Shown: positions 24,244 to 32,036, counted from the stretch's first letter. The stretch: 64,000 bases of DNA from Bacillus sp. FJAT-25509 (GCF_001420605.1 NZ_LJIZ01000013.1:281956-345955), one strand, 5' to 3'. Notes: generated by a model from the sequence alone, not told the origin. Numbers and translations are program-made.

Positions 24244-24681
24244 TTAAACTAATGGTCTATCGATTAAGGTAGCGAATTCAAGATCGTGTTCATGATTATC
24301 AATGATCGTTGTCATTCCTTTGACAAAGTGAACATGCTTACCGTTTCCTACTGGAATAGGAGGTCCAGTTTCAATAATAACCTCGTGATGATGATCTAGA
24401 AAATCTGTATTTACTATAATTCGATGTATATGACTGTGTCTTCCTACTGGAATGACTTCGCTTGTAACTCCAGCAAAACGATGATTATGTCGGTCTTCAC
24501 CTTCTTCTGCAAGTTTAGTACTTGCTACGAACTCATGTACATGTGTTTGAGGCTTTTCTTCTTTGGGTTTTACTTCTTTCTCTTCATTAGGCTCTCTTTC
24601 ATTTTCTTCATTTAGCTCTCTTTCTCTTTCTCGTTCTCTTTCCCTTAGTCTTTTTCGATATTCAAACGGGTCTCTTTTCAT
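24244..24681 (-). CDS. YmaF family histidine-rich protein
   Basis: A 145-residue protein in two parts. Residues about 1-45 are a charged low-complexity tail made mostly of Arg-Glu repeats followed by EENEREPNEEKE-type sequence. The remainder is the YmaF domain with repeated His motifs (HVHEF, DRHNHRF, GRHSHIHRI, HHHEV, GKHVHFV, NHEHDLEF), likely metal-binding. ATG 24681 lies 9 bases after GAAGGGGG; a start at 24723 has no ribosome site. YmaF-type proteins occur in spore formers; function unknown. The Arg-Glu run is encoded by a short tandem hexamer (CTTTCT-like on the plus strand) that could vary in length. Confidence 0.8.
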   Translation of the reverse strand: MKRDPFEYRKRLRERERERERELNEENEREPNEEKEVKPKEEKPQTHVHEFVASTKLAEEGEDRHNHRFAGVTSEVIPVGRHSHIHRIIVNTDFLDHHHEVIIETGPPIPVGNGKHVHFVKGMTTIIDNHEHDLEFATLIDRPLV

Positions 24682-24855
24682 AAATTGACGCCCCCTTCGA
24701 TAAAGATTGTCTTCCTTTTTCATCTTATTAGTACCAGTAAATAAATATGTTTATTAAACGTTAATATTTAGATGTTTTTTTATTTTAAATTATTGAATTA
24801 CTTTCATAAAATAAGTAAAATATAGTTAATACTTATAAAAAGAAGGTAGATATGT

Positions 24856-25326
24856 ATGGATTCTTACGATTTAAAAATTATTAATCATTTAATGGATAAT
24901 TCTAGAATAAAGTGGGCGGATTTAGCTAGTGAGGTTGGCTTGTCAGCTCCGGCTACTGCTGAACGTGTTAACCGACTAGTTGAACAAGGTGTGATTAAAG
25001 GATTTGGTGTTCTAGTTGATTCAGAAAAAGTTGGAAGTGAATTAACTGCGTTTGTAGCTGTCTCGCTTGAGCGACCTGAAAATCGAGCTCCTTTTTTAGA
25101 ACTTGTTAATCAATTAGATGAGGTACAGGAATGTCACCATATTGCAGGTGAAGATGATTATTTACTAAAAATAAGAAGTAGAAATACAAAAGACTTGGAC
25201 CGAGTAATTAGTCATGAAATAAAAGGGTTAAAGGGCGTAATAAGAACAAAAACAACGATTGTAATAGATACAACGAAAGAAACCTTTCGACTGCCATTGC
25301 AAAAGCATAAATTTTCTATAGAGTAG
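24856..25326 (+). CDS. Lrp/AsnC family transcriptional regulator
   Basis: A 156-residue regulator: an N-terminal helix-turn-helix (DLKIINHLMDNSRIKWADLA, then VGLSAPATAERVNRL) and a C-terminal RAM ligand domain with CHHIAGEDDYLLKI. Lrp/AsnC proteins typically sense amino acids. It is 10 bases upstream of a LysE-type exporter gene, so it very likely controls that exporter in response to its substrate. ATG 24856 follows AGAAGGTAG. Confidence 0.92.
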   Translation: MDSYDLKIINHLMDNSRIKWADLASEVGLSAPATAERVNRLVEQGVIKGFGVLVDSEKVGSELTAFVAVSLERPENRAPFLELVNQLDEVQECHHIAGEDDYLLKIRSRNTKDLDRVISHEIKGLKGVIRTKTTIVIDTTKETFRLPLQKHKFSIE

Positions 25327-25336
25327 GGAGGGCAAC

Positions 25337-25951
25337 ATGAATCTGGAATTTTATATTAAAGGCTTATTAATTGGTCTATCAATTGCTGCACCTGTTGGCC
25401 CAATTGGGGTACTGTGTATCCGTAGAACTTTAGCGTATGGAAGAATGGTTGGTTTAGCTTCTGGACTTGGGGCTGCTACTGCTGATGGTATTTATGGTTT
25501 AGTTGCAGGCTTTGGATTAACTATCATTATGAATTTTTTAATTGGTCAACATTTTTGGATTCAGTTAATCGGTGGTATATTCCTATGTTATTTAGGTGTA
25601 AAAACAATTATTTCAAAAGCCAGCTATACTCAATCTGATACACAGAAGAAAAATATGATTAATGCATTTTTATCGGTTTTATTTTTAACGCTGACAAACC
25701 CAATGACGATTCTATCATTTATCGCCATTTTTGCAGGATTAGGAATTTCGAATTCAGATAGCAATATTGCTTCGTCCATCATTTTAGTATTAGGTGTTTT
25801 TTGTGGTTCAAGTTTATGGTGGGTAATATTAAGCAGTGGGGTAGGGCTATTTAGATCTCGAATCAATGATCGGTCTTTAACATTAATTAACCGTTTATCA
25901 GGTATGATTATTATTATTTTTGGTGGTATAGCTTTGTATGGATTAATGTGA
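25337..25951 (+). CDS. LysE family amino-acid exporter
   Basis: A 204-residue membrane protein with about six hydrophobic segments. The N-terminal GLSIAAPVGPIGVLCIRRTL is the LysE/RhtB signature, followed by GLGAATADGIYGLVAGFG. NPMTILSFIAIFAGLG (near 120) is the second conserved loop. It should export an amino acid or related compound; the Lrp-type gene ahead of it would be the sensor. RBS GGGAGGG. Confidence 0.9.
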   Translation: MNLEFYIKGLLIGLSIAAPVGPIGVLCIRRTLAYGRMVGLASGLGAATADGIYGLVAGFGLTIIMNFLIGQHFWIQLIGGIFLCYLGVKTIISKASYTQSDTQKKNMINAFLSVLFLTLTNPMTILSFIAIFAGLGISNSDSNIASSIILVLGVFCGSSLWWVILSSGVGLFRSRINDRSLTLINRLSGMIIIIFGGIALYGLM

Positions 25952-26022
25952 AATTTCACTTAGGATTAGTAAATAGCGGGTTTAATGATTGGTGTTTTAG
26001 GAATTATGTCACTTATTAAGTA

Positions 26023-26056
26023 AAGGAGGAAGCTATATACTAATAGCTCCCTTCTT
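26023..26056. terminator. Probable terminator after lysE-type gene
   Basis: AAGGAGGAAGCTAT pairs with ATAGCTCCCTTCTT, with one or two mismatches, around ATACTA. It lies between convergent genes. Confidence 0.6.
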
Positions 26057-26096
26057 ATTGGTTCTTTGTGCTCTTTAGATTTGAATGGAAAGTCTT

Positions 26097-26348
26097 TTAT
26101 TTATTGTAAAAAAACACAACATACCAAATTCCAATCGTTAGGAATGCTCCTAATGCGATAAATATTGCCTTATATACCCAATGAGGTAGGAAGAACAAGA
26201 TAGCACCTATTCCGCTTACGCCATTTCCTCCAACACCACTGTTTTTTAAATCTGCATGAGCTTCTTTTTTATACATGATACCAAAACCAAGTAAAAACAA
26301 ACCTATAATCGTAAAGCAAATTAGATAAGCAAGATCATTTCCATTCAT
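26097..26348 (-). CDS. Small membrane protein of unknown function
   Basis: An 83-residue protein with two hydrophobic segments (about 5-23 and 55-78) and a glycine-rich linker, SGVGGNGVSGIG, between them. No family recognised. ATG 26348 lies 6 bases after AGGGTG; a GTG at 26357 within that ribosome site is less likely. Single gene. Confidence 0.55.
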   Translation of the reverse strand: MNGNDLAYLICFTIIGLFLLGFGIMYKKEAHADLKNSGVGGNGVSGIGAILFFLPHWVYKAIFIALGAFLTIGIWYVVFFYNK

Positions 26349-26568
26349 TTTCTTCACCCTTTTATTAATGTTTCTTAATAACTTAAGGATAAGTTAGCTA
26401 TTATAATTGTTCAACCATTTTTATCCATTTTTGAATAAATTTTAACTACTATGGCACTGGTGTAAGTTTACCTCTAATAGTAGCTGTTAACGATTTTCTG
26501 CTGTTTAACTTGGCTTTATTAAATAAAAAAATATAAATTGATCATAAGTTTGTGTAAAATAAATAGTA

Positions 26569-26607
26569 TTGACATATAATAATTGTTGTAACTATAATGG
26601 TTACATC
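26569..26607 (+). promoter_or_regulatory. Rrf2-gene promoter with overlapping operator 1
   Basis: TTGACA (26569-26574), 18 bases, TATAAT (26593-26598). The -10 box itself lies in the spacer of an inverted repeat GTTGTAAC-N7-GTTACATC (26585-26607), so a bound regulator would cover the -10 box. The same GTAAC-N7-GTTAC design recurs at 27075 and 27126. Confidence 0.85.
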
Positions 26608-26621
26608 GGAGGTTGAATCCT

Positions 26622-27050
26622 ATGAAAATCAGTAGTCGTTTTACCGTTGCTGTTCATATTTTATCTTTAGTTACGATGGAGAATAGCACGCTTTGTACTT
26701 CCGAATGGATTGCAGGAAGTGTAAATACGAATCCAGTCGTAATTAGAAGAGTAATGGGAAAACTTAAGAATGCTGGGTTAATTCAAGTCCGTCGAGGAAC
26801 TGGTGGAGCTTCACTTCATAAGCCTTTAAGTGAAATTACACTTTTAGATGTTTATAGAGCGGTTGAAGTTGTAGATGAAGGAGAACTTTTTCAATTTCAT
26901 GATAAACCGAATCCGAATTGTCCAGTCGGTGCAAATATTCAAGCAGTGTTAGAGCTGATCTTAAATCGAGCACAAGAAGCAATGGAAAAAATACTGGACG
27001 AAGTTACTATGGAAGAATTAGTTACAGTATTAAGCAAAAAAATTGGATAA
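26622..27050 (+). CDS. Rrf2 family transcriptional regulator (YwnA-like)
   Basis: A 142-residue winged-helix regulator: SSRFTVAVHILSLVTMEN at the start, the helix-turn-helix around TNPVVIRRVMGKLKNAGLI, the wing VRRGTGGASL, and a single Cys in NPNCPVGANI near residue 107. It lacks the three-Cys cluster of iron-sulfur IscR/NsrR proteins, so it is of the YwnA/YwgB/CymR type; one Cys could be a redox or electrophile switch. ATG 26622 follows CGGAGG. The neighbouring ywnB-like gene has two copies of the operator, so autoregulation plus control of ywnB is likely. Confidence 0.88.
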   Translation: MKISSRFTVAVHILSLVTMENSTLCTSEWIAGSVNTNPVVIRRVMGKLKNAGLIQVRRGTGGASLHKPLSEITLLDVYRAVEVVDEGELFQFHDKPNPNCPVGANIQAVLELILNRAQEAMEKILDEVTMEELVTVLSKKIG

Positions 27051-27074
27051 TATCATTCAATTTTTTTTGTTAAC

Positions 27075-27148
27075 GATGTAACTAGATTTGTTACATCTGT
27101 ATATTATTTATATTTTTTTAAAGTGGTTGTAACCTCCTTTGTTACAAC
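27075..27148 (+). promoter_or_regulatory. ywnB-like gene promoter with Rrf2 operators 2 and 3
   Basis: Operator 2 is GATGTAAC-N7-GTTACATC (27075-27097) and operator 3 GTTGTAAC-N7-GTTACAAC (27126-27148), both perfect inverted repeats. Between them lies a promoter TTGTTA (27088-27093), 17 bases, TATTTT (27111-27116). Operator 2 overlaps the -35 box and operator 3 is just after the expected start. Confidence 0.82.
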
Positions 27149-27190
27149 TGTGAGGTCAAAATAACTTAAATTTTAGGAGGAAGAAAAAAG

Positions 27191-27832
27191 ATGAAAATTG
27201 GTATAATTGGAGCAACAGGAAAAGCAGGAAATCTTATTTTAAAAGAAGCGGTAGAAAGAGGCCATGAGGTAACAGCAATCGTAAGAAGTGCTTCTAAATT
27301 AACGAATAAAGAAGTACCAGTGTTGGAAAAGGATTTATTAGATTTAAATTCAAATGACTTAAAGCAATTTGATGTTGTTGTAAATGCATTTAAAGCAGCG
27401 GAAGGTCAAGAGCATCTTTATATTGAAGCTGGGAATGTCTTAATAAATGCGTTAAAAGATGCCAAAGATACAAAATTAATCGTAGTTGGTGGAGCAGGAA
27501 GCTTGTATGTTGATGAAGACAAAACGATTCAATTAGTGGACACACCTGAATTTCCAAAAGAATATTATGCAACTGCATCAAATATGACAAAACATCTTCA
27601 CGACTTACAAAAAACAACTGATATTAAGTGGACGTTTATTAGTCCAGCGGCATTTTTTGATCCGAATGGTAAGCGTACTGGAGCTTATCAAAAAGGAAAA
27701 GACAATTTTATTGTTAATAAAAAAGGTAATAGCTACGTAAGTTATGCTGACTATGCAATTGCATTACTAGACGAAATTGAAAATCCTCAACACTTAAATG
27801 AACGATTTACATTGGTTTCTGAAGCAGAATAA
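27191..27832 (+). CDS. NAD(P)-binding oxidoreductase (YwnB-like)
   Basis: A 213-residue atypical short-chain dehydrogenase: KIGIIGATGKAGNLILKEAV is the Rossmann loop, HEVTAIVRSASKL follows, and VVGGAGSLYVD and KWTFISPAAFFDPNG are typical of the YwnB/NmrA-like group. It may act on NAD(P)H-dependent reduction of reactive compounds or as a redox-sensing protein. RBS TAGGAGGAAG. Control by the neighbouring Rrf2 protein is strongly suggested by two operators in its promoter. Confidence 0.87.
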   Translation: MKIGIIGATGKAGNLILKEAVERGHEVTAIVRSASKLTNKEVPVLEKDLLDLNSNDLKQFDVVVNAFKAAEGQEHLYIEAGNVLINALKDAKDTKLIVVGGAGSLYVDEDKTIQLVDTPEFPKEYYATASNMTKHLHDLQKTTDIKWTFISPAAFFDPNGKRTGAYQKGKDNFIVNKKGNSYVSYADYAIALLDEIENPQHLNERFTLVSEAE

Positions 27833-27844
27833 GCTTTTGTCTAT

Positions 27845-27875
27845 GAAGCGATTCTTTATTAGAATCGCTTTTTGC
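27845..27875 (+). terminator. Terminator of ywnB-like gene
   Basis: AAGCGATTCT-TTATT-AGAATCGCTT hairpin followed by TTTG. Confidence 0.88.
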
Positions 27876-27942
27876 TCTTTATAAAAATAAAAAGGACCGC
27901 ATAATTTGAAGTCCACCAAGCTCAGGAGCGTACAATTAATAT

Positions 27943-28575
27943 CTATATTTGTTTCTTTTTATAACTATAAAAATACATACTTAGAGGCCACCAAATAACT
28001 GCAAATATTGGATATACAGCCCAAATTGTATCTGGGGATGAAATGAGATTTACAATGATAAAGAAAATACTAATTAGAATGCTAGCTGTAAAAGAAAAAG
28101 CTACAAACGCTTTTCTTTTTGCATGATAAATTGATAATGGCCACCAAATAATTGCGAATGCCGGATAAATGACCCAAGGATATTCTGGAGAAGCGATAAA
28201 ATTCAATAACCCATAATATGCGATTGTAATGATACTGCCAAGGAGAGCAATCGGTAAAGTTCTAGCATTTTTACCTAAATACATGAAGACTGGCCAACTA
28301 ATAATAGGGAAAGCAGCATAGAAAAACCAAAGATAATCAGGTGAGTGAATTAAGTTTTCCGTTAACAAGAATGCTAAGAGTACGATACTGCCAAAGAGTG
28401 AGAATTGCTTCATCGATCTTTTTCCAATGAAGTATAAACTAATTGGCCAAAATAAAATGAAAAAACATGGGTAAATGAACCAAATCGTGTTAGGAGATGT
28501 AATAAAATTTACGAGCATAAAAAAGACCATTGTCATAATACAGCCTGCAGTTGCAAAACCGATATAATTTTTCAC
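27943..28575 (-). CDS. Membrane protein of four tandem 2TM repeats
   Basis: A 210-residue integral membrane protein built from four repeats of about 50 residues. Each has a hydrophobic helix, then the signature N-x3-SP-x3-W-x2-Y-P/A-x-F, then a helix ending WP-x-S/F-x-Y. Examples are NFITSPNTIWFIYPCFF, NLIHSPDYLWFFYAAFP, NFIASPEYPWVIYPAFAI and NLISSPDTIWAVYPIFAVIW. The gene upstream ends with one more copy. The unit looks like the 2TM family. It is the third gene of a PadR-led operon, 11 bases after gene two. Function unknown; such PadR operons often respond to membrane-active stress, which is inference here. Confidence 0.7.
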   Translation of the reverse strand: MKNYIGFATAGCIMTMVFFMLVNFITSPNTIWFIYPCFFILFWPISLYFIGKRSMKQFSLFGSIVLLAFLLTENLIHSPDYLWFFYAAFPIISWPVFMYLGKNARTLPIALLGSIITIAYYGLLNFIASPEYPWVIYPAFAIIWWPLSIYHAKRKAFVAFSFTASILISIFFIIVNLISSPDTIWAVYPIFAVIWWPLSMYFYSYKKKQI

Positions 28576-28586
28576 TGATATTCACC

Positions 28587-28991
28587 TCACTTTTTACGTT
28601 GCCAGTAGAAATACATTGAAAGGGGCCACCATAATAATCCAAAGGTTGGATACACAAACCATATAGTCTTTGGAGTATAGTAAAAATTAATAAATAAGAA
28701 AAAAGCGATTAGTAAACCACTACCCCAAATTGAGTAAGATAAATTTAGCTTTGCAAAATTTGACTTTTTGCTATCTGGTTTTCTAACACCAAGTTCACTC
28801 TTTAATTCCTCAATATCACCAAATTCTACAATTGCTTTGTTTATAGCGTCTTCTTCTTCCTTACCATTTTCCATTAAAAACATGACTTTTTCTTCTAAGT
28901 TTTGAATGATCTCTTGCTTAACTATTTCTGATTGTTCAGTTTTAGGAACATCTTTAAATAGTTCTTCAATATGATTTCTAATTTTTTTCAT
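28587..28991 (-). CDS. HAAS/DUF1700-like domain protein with one 2TM unit
   Basis: A 134-residue protein. Residues 1-75 form a soluble helical domain of the kind often paired with PadR regulators (KKIRNHIEELFKDVPKTEQ, MENGKEEEDAINKAIVEFGD). Residues 85-134 form one 2TM unit, FINFYYTPKTIWFVYPTFGL then WWPLSMYFYW, like the four repeats of the next gene. Its ATG shares one base with the padR stop (TAATG), so the two are translationally coupled. The N-terminal domain may contact PadR or transmit a membrane signal; this is inference. Confidence 0.75.
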   Translation of the reverse strand: MKKIRNHIEELFKDVPKTEQSEIVKQEIIQNLEEKVMFLMENGKEEEDAINKAIVEFGDIEELKSELGVRKPDSKKSNFAKLNLSYSIWGSGLLIAFFLFINFYYTPKTIWFVYPTFGLLWWPLSMYFYWQRKK

Positions 28992-29317
28992 TATATCTCC
29001 TCCATGAATAAATCAATTATTTCTTTTACTTCCTGCCATTCTTTTACTAATTCACTTAAATATGCTTTACCTAATGAAGTAATTTTGTAATATTTTCTTT
29101 TTCCACCGTGTGTAATATCGCCAAAATAAGCTTCCACTAATTCTTTTTTTTCTAAGCGCTGAAATACAGCGTATAATGTTGCTTCTTTTATTTGAAACCG
29201 ATTGTCTGTCCGTAAACCAATTTCTTGAGAAATCTCATATCCGTAGCGGTCTTTCTCAGAAATGAGCTTTAATATGATTGAGTCAAGATGCCCGCGTATG
29301 ATATCACTTCTAACCAT
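28991..29317 (-). CDS. PadR family transcriptional regulator
   Basis: A 108-residue winged-helix regulator of the short PadR subfamily: DSIILKLISEKDRYGYEISQ, FQIKEATLYAVFQRLEKKEL, GGKRKYYKITSLGKAYL (wing) and a C-terminal dimerisation helix. It opens a three-gene operon with two membrane proteins. Two matching inverted repeats cover its promoter (29336-29391), so it should repress its own operon. RBS AGAAGGTGG. Confidence 0.92.
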   Translation of the reverse strand: MVRSDIIRGHLDSIILKLISEKDRYGYEISQEIGLRTDNRFQIKEATLYAVFQRLEKKELVEAYFGDITHGGKRKYYKITSLGKAYLSELVKEWQEVKEIIDLFMEEI

Positions 29318-29335
29318 AAATCCACCTTCTATAAT

Positions 29336-29391
29336 ATTATTCTATCTGATAGAGTAATGTTAACAATAATTACTCTATCTGTCAAAGTAAT
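29336..29391 (-). promoter_or_regulatory. padR promoter with two matching operators
   Basis: On the minus strand TTGACA (29385-29380), 17 bases, TAACAT (29362-29357). Two 23-bp near-palindromes of the form ATTAyTCTATC-TG-...AGTAAT lie at 29336-29358 and 29369-29391, centres 33 bp (three helical turns) apart. One covers the -35 box, the other the end of the -10 box and the start region. The arrangement fits PadR autorepression. Confidence 0.78.
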
Positions 29392-29489
29392 TTTATGTAA
29401 TTCTGTTTATCACTATTCGAGAGAAATGAAATAAGCCCGTCCGAAGCTAATATAAAATAATTATTTTTTCTTTGTCCTGCTCTACTATA

Positions 29490-29516
29490 TGTCACATTTT
29501 TTGTATTTCATTCGTC
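29490..29516 (+). promoter_or_regulatory. ECF41-type promoter
   Basis: TGTCACA (29490-29496), exactly 16 bases, CGTC (29513-29516). This equals the published ECF41 consensus TGTCACA-N16-CGTC as I recall it. It sits ahead of the oxidoreductase/ECF41 sigma gene pair and so implies autoregulation by that sigma factor. Confidence 0.88.
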
Positions 29517-29553
29517 TTAATTAATGAAGAAAAGGAAAGGGAGAGATAATATT

Positions 29554-30855
29554 ATGAATTTAAATCAAATAGATGGTCATCAAAAATGGGATGTTACTGT
29601 ATTAGGTGGTGGTATTGCGGGGTTAACTGCTTCGATCTACTTAGCTCAAGCAGGTAAAAAAGTACTTCTATTGGATAAAGCATCTAAATTAGGTGGGAGA
29701 GGTATTTCTAATACAATTGGCGATGCACATTTAAATCTTGGAGCACACGCACTATATACAAACTGTATCGAAATTTTAAATGAAGTAGGTGTTACTGTTT
29801 CAGGCAAACTTCCAAAATTGAGTGGGGCATTTATTCTTGGAGATCAATCTAAACAAATGAAAATAATAGAGGCAATTAATTTATTTTTGGGTAATCATTT
29901 AAAATGGAAAGAAAAAATGGAATTTATTCGATTTTACCGACATATTCGTAAAATGGACTTAGATGAGATCAATCATATTACTTTAGAAGAATATTTAAAT
30001 AGAAAAATAACAAGTCACCGTATAAAGAATTTAATTTTAGCCTTTGTACGCGTATCTACCTTTACAAGTAATTCAGAAATGATAAGTGCAGGAGTGGCAA
30101 TTGGCCAGCTTCGTAGTGCTAAAGTATTGTATATAAATGACGGATGGCAATCAATTGTTAACGACCTAATTAAAAAGGCGAATCAACTTGGTGTTACGAT
30201 TCAAAATAGTGCAGTAGTATCTAAAATTACTGGCTCTTATCCAAACATAAATCTTATCTTGAAAAATGATACTAGGATCAACACTAGCTGTTTGTTATCA
30301 ACTATTAACCCAATTGATTTAGTTAAGTTAATAGATGAGCCAGTCTCAGATTCATTTTTACAAAAATGTAATCAAATGGTGCCAGTAAAAGCTGCATGCC
30401 TTGACCTTGTGATGAATGGTTTACCGAATCCAAAACTCAACTTTGCTTTAGGTGTAGATCAACCATGGTATTTTTCAAATCATTCAACAGTAGCTAAATT
30501 ATCGAAAGAAGGCGAAAGTGTAGTCCATATAATGAAATATTTAAACTCGGTCAACGAAACAGATTCTGCAAAAGATGAGGAAGAGCTTGAAAGTTTACTT
30601 GATTTAGTTCAACCAGGTTGGAGAGAGTACGTCATTTCACGTCGCTATCTTCCTAAGCTTATTGTATCCAACGACATAAAAAAGCCATTTGATAAATTAG
30701 GCAACAATTTATCAAATAATGAATTGGGCATAGAAGGTATTTACGTTGCAGGGGATTGGGTAGGGGAGACAGAACTTCTATTGAATGCATCACTAAAGAG
30801 CGCTAAAAATGCTACTAAACTTATAAATGAGAAGCTCGAACTTCAACTAATTTAA
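29554..30855 (+). CDS. FAD-dependent oxidoreductase (phytoene desaturase-like)
   Basis: A 433-residue flavoprotein. The N-terminal VTVLGGGIAGLTASIYLAQA is the FAD-binding Rossmann motif, KKVLLLDKASKLGGRG follows, and GIYVAGDWVGETELLLNASL near the end is the second FAD motif, as in amine oxidase/phytoene dehydrogenase-like proteins. ATG 29554 is chosen because the promoter CGTC at 29513-29516 puts transcription start near 29523, and GGAAAGGGAGAG lies before this ATG. ECF41 sigma factors are usually adjacent to an oxidoreductase, epimerase or carboxymuconolactone decarboxylase; this enzyme fills that role. Substrate unknown. Confidence 0.85.
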   Translation: MNLNQIDGHQKWDVTVLGGGIAGLTASIYLAQAGKKVLLLDKASKLGGRGISNTIGDAHLNLGAHALYTNCIEILNEVGVTVSGKLPKLSGAFILGDQSKQMKIIEAINLFLGNHLKWKEKMEFIRFYRHIRKMDLDEINHITLEEYLNRKITSHRIKNLILAFVRVSTFTSNSEMISAGVAIGQLRSAKVLYINDGWQSIVNDLIKKANQLGVTIQNSAVVSKITGSYPNINLILKNDTRINTSCLLSTINPIDLVKLIDEPVSDSFLQKCNQMVPVKAACLDLVMNGLPNPKLNFALGVDQPWYFSNHSTVAKLSKEGESVVHIMKYLNSVNETDSAKDEEELESLLDLVQPGWREYVISRRYLPKLIVSNDIKKPFDKLGNNLSNNELGIEGIYVAGDWVGETELLLNASLKSAKNATKLINEKLELQLI

Positions 30856-30875
30856 GATAGAGGAGAAGATACTCC

Positions 30876-31760
30876 ATGGAAGTAGATTATCTATATTCTC
30901 AATATAAACCACTTTTATTTTCAATAGGATATAGTATGCTAGGTTCGGTTGAGGATTCGGAGGATTTGGTACAGGATACTTTTCTCACAGTTCATAAGAT
31001 GAATCAATCCATCACAAAAGAAGAGCCGAATAATATAAAAGCATTTTTATGTAAAGTTATGACAAACCGTTGCTTGGATTTATTAAAATCCTCAAAAAAT
31101 AAACGTGAAGTTTATATAGGACCGTGGCTTCCAGAACCGATTATTCAGAACTTACCTGAAGATTTACATGATGATCCGATGGAAAAGATGATTTTAGATG
31201 AAACGATAACCTATGCATTTTTAGTTTTACTTGAACAGCTAAATCCAATCGAAAGGGCAGTATTTGTATTACGTGAAGCTTTTCAGTTTGACTTTCGTAC
31301 AATCGCAAATATTTTAAATAAAACCGAATTGAATTGCCGTAAAATATTCAGTAGACTTCAACGCAAAGTCCAAAGTAAGGATGGAGTTGAAAAACGTAAT
31401 CTAAATCAAGAGCTAACCATTGCAAAACGATTTATAGAAGCTGCTGAAACAGGTAATTTAGAAATGCTAATATCACTTTTAACGGAAGATATCGTACTAA
31501 TTACTGACGCTGGTGGCAAAACGAAAGCTGCACTTCGCCCAATCAACCTACAGAAAAATGTTATTGCATTCCTTGTTGGAGTGAGGAAGAAGATAAACTC
31601 TCCATCCGAAATCGAAATTGCTTTGATCAATAATCAAATTGGATTAATTGTTAAAAGTGAAGGCGAGGAGCCAACCGTAATTTGTTTTGAAATAGAAGGA
31701 GATCGTTATCGAAGTATTTATATGCTTCGAAACCCGGATAAGATAAGATTATTAGGTTGA
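30876..31760 (+). CDS. ECF41 family RNA polymerase sigma factor
   Basis: A 294-residue sigma factor with a fused regulatory domain. Region 2 includes YSMLGSVEDSEDLVQDTFL; region 4 includes LNPIERAVFVLREAFQFDF. ECF41 hallmarks are all visible: WLPEP in the linker (PWLPEPII near 83), a C-terminal SnoaL-like domain (about 170-290) with DAGGK in place of DGGGK, and NPDK near the C-terminus. In this group the fused domain replaces an anti-sigma factor. The gene lies 20 bases after the oxidoreductase and shares its ECF41 promoter. Confidence 0.92.
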   Translation: MEVDYLYSQYKPLLFSIGYSMLGSVEDSEDLVQDTFLTVHKMNQSITKEEPNNIKAFLCKVMTNRCLDLLKSSKNKREVYIGPWLPEPIIQNLPEDLHDDPMEKMILDETITYAFLVLLEQLNPIERAVFVLREAFQFDFRTIANILNKTELNCRKIFSRLQRKVQSKDGVEKRNLNQELTIAKRFIEAAETGNLEMLISLLTEDIVLITDAGGKTKAALRPINLQKNVIAFLVGVRKKINSPSEIEIALINNQIGLIVKSEGEEPTVICFEIEGDRYRSIYMLRNPDKIRLLG

Positions 31761-31785
31761 TTATGAAGATCATTTTAAACATTAG

Positions 31786-31825
31786 AACAGGGTGTCCCAC
31801 TTTTTATGGGATACCTTGTTTTTTA
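31786..31825 (+). terminator. Terminator of the ECF41 unit
   Basis: AACAGGGTGTCCCA pairs with TGGGATACCTTGTT (a few G-U or mismatched positions), followed by TTTT. Confidence 0.8.
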
Positions 31826-31850
31826 GAGGTAAGAAAATGAAAGCATCTTA

Positions 31851-32036
31851 CTTATAGAGGGTTCATGAGTAAGTAAAAATGTGAAAATGAGGAATTTAGT
31901 AACTCTTAGAGGGTTGATGAGTAAGTACAAAAGCAAAAATAAGAAAAAAGCTAACTCATAAGGTGCTCATGAGTAAGTAAAATAGCAAAAATAAGAAAAA
32001 TACTAACTCAAAAGAGTAAAAGGGGTAAGTCTAAGA
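31851..32036. repeat. Tandem repeat, 52-bp unit, three full copies plus a partial one
   Basis: Copies at 31851-31902, 31903-31954 and 31955-32006, then a partial unit to about 32036. Each is exactly 52 bp and contains CATGAGTAAGTA (GATGAGTAAGTA in the second) followed by an A-rich tail. The shared core and identical period show tandem duplication. It lies between the ECF41 terminator and the ecsC-like gene. Similar GAGTAAGT repeats occur between genes in Bacillus, from general knowledge. Confidence 0.85.

Noticed and set aside
31851-32036. CRISPR array
   Set aside because: The repeats are directly adjacent 52-bp units without unique spacers and no cas genes are present.
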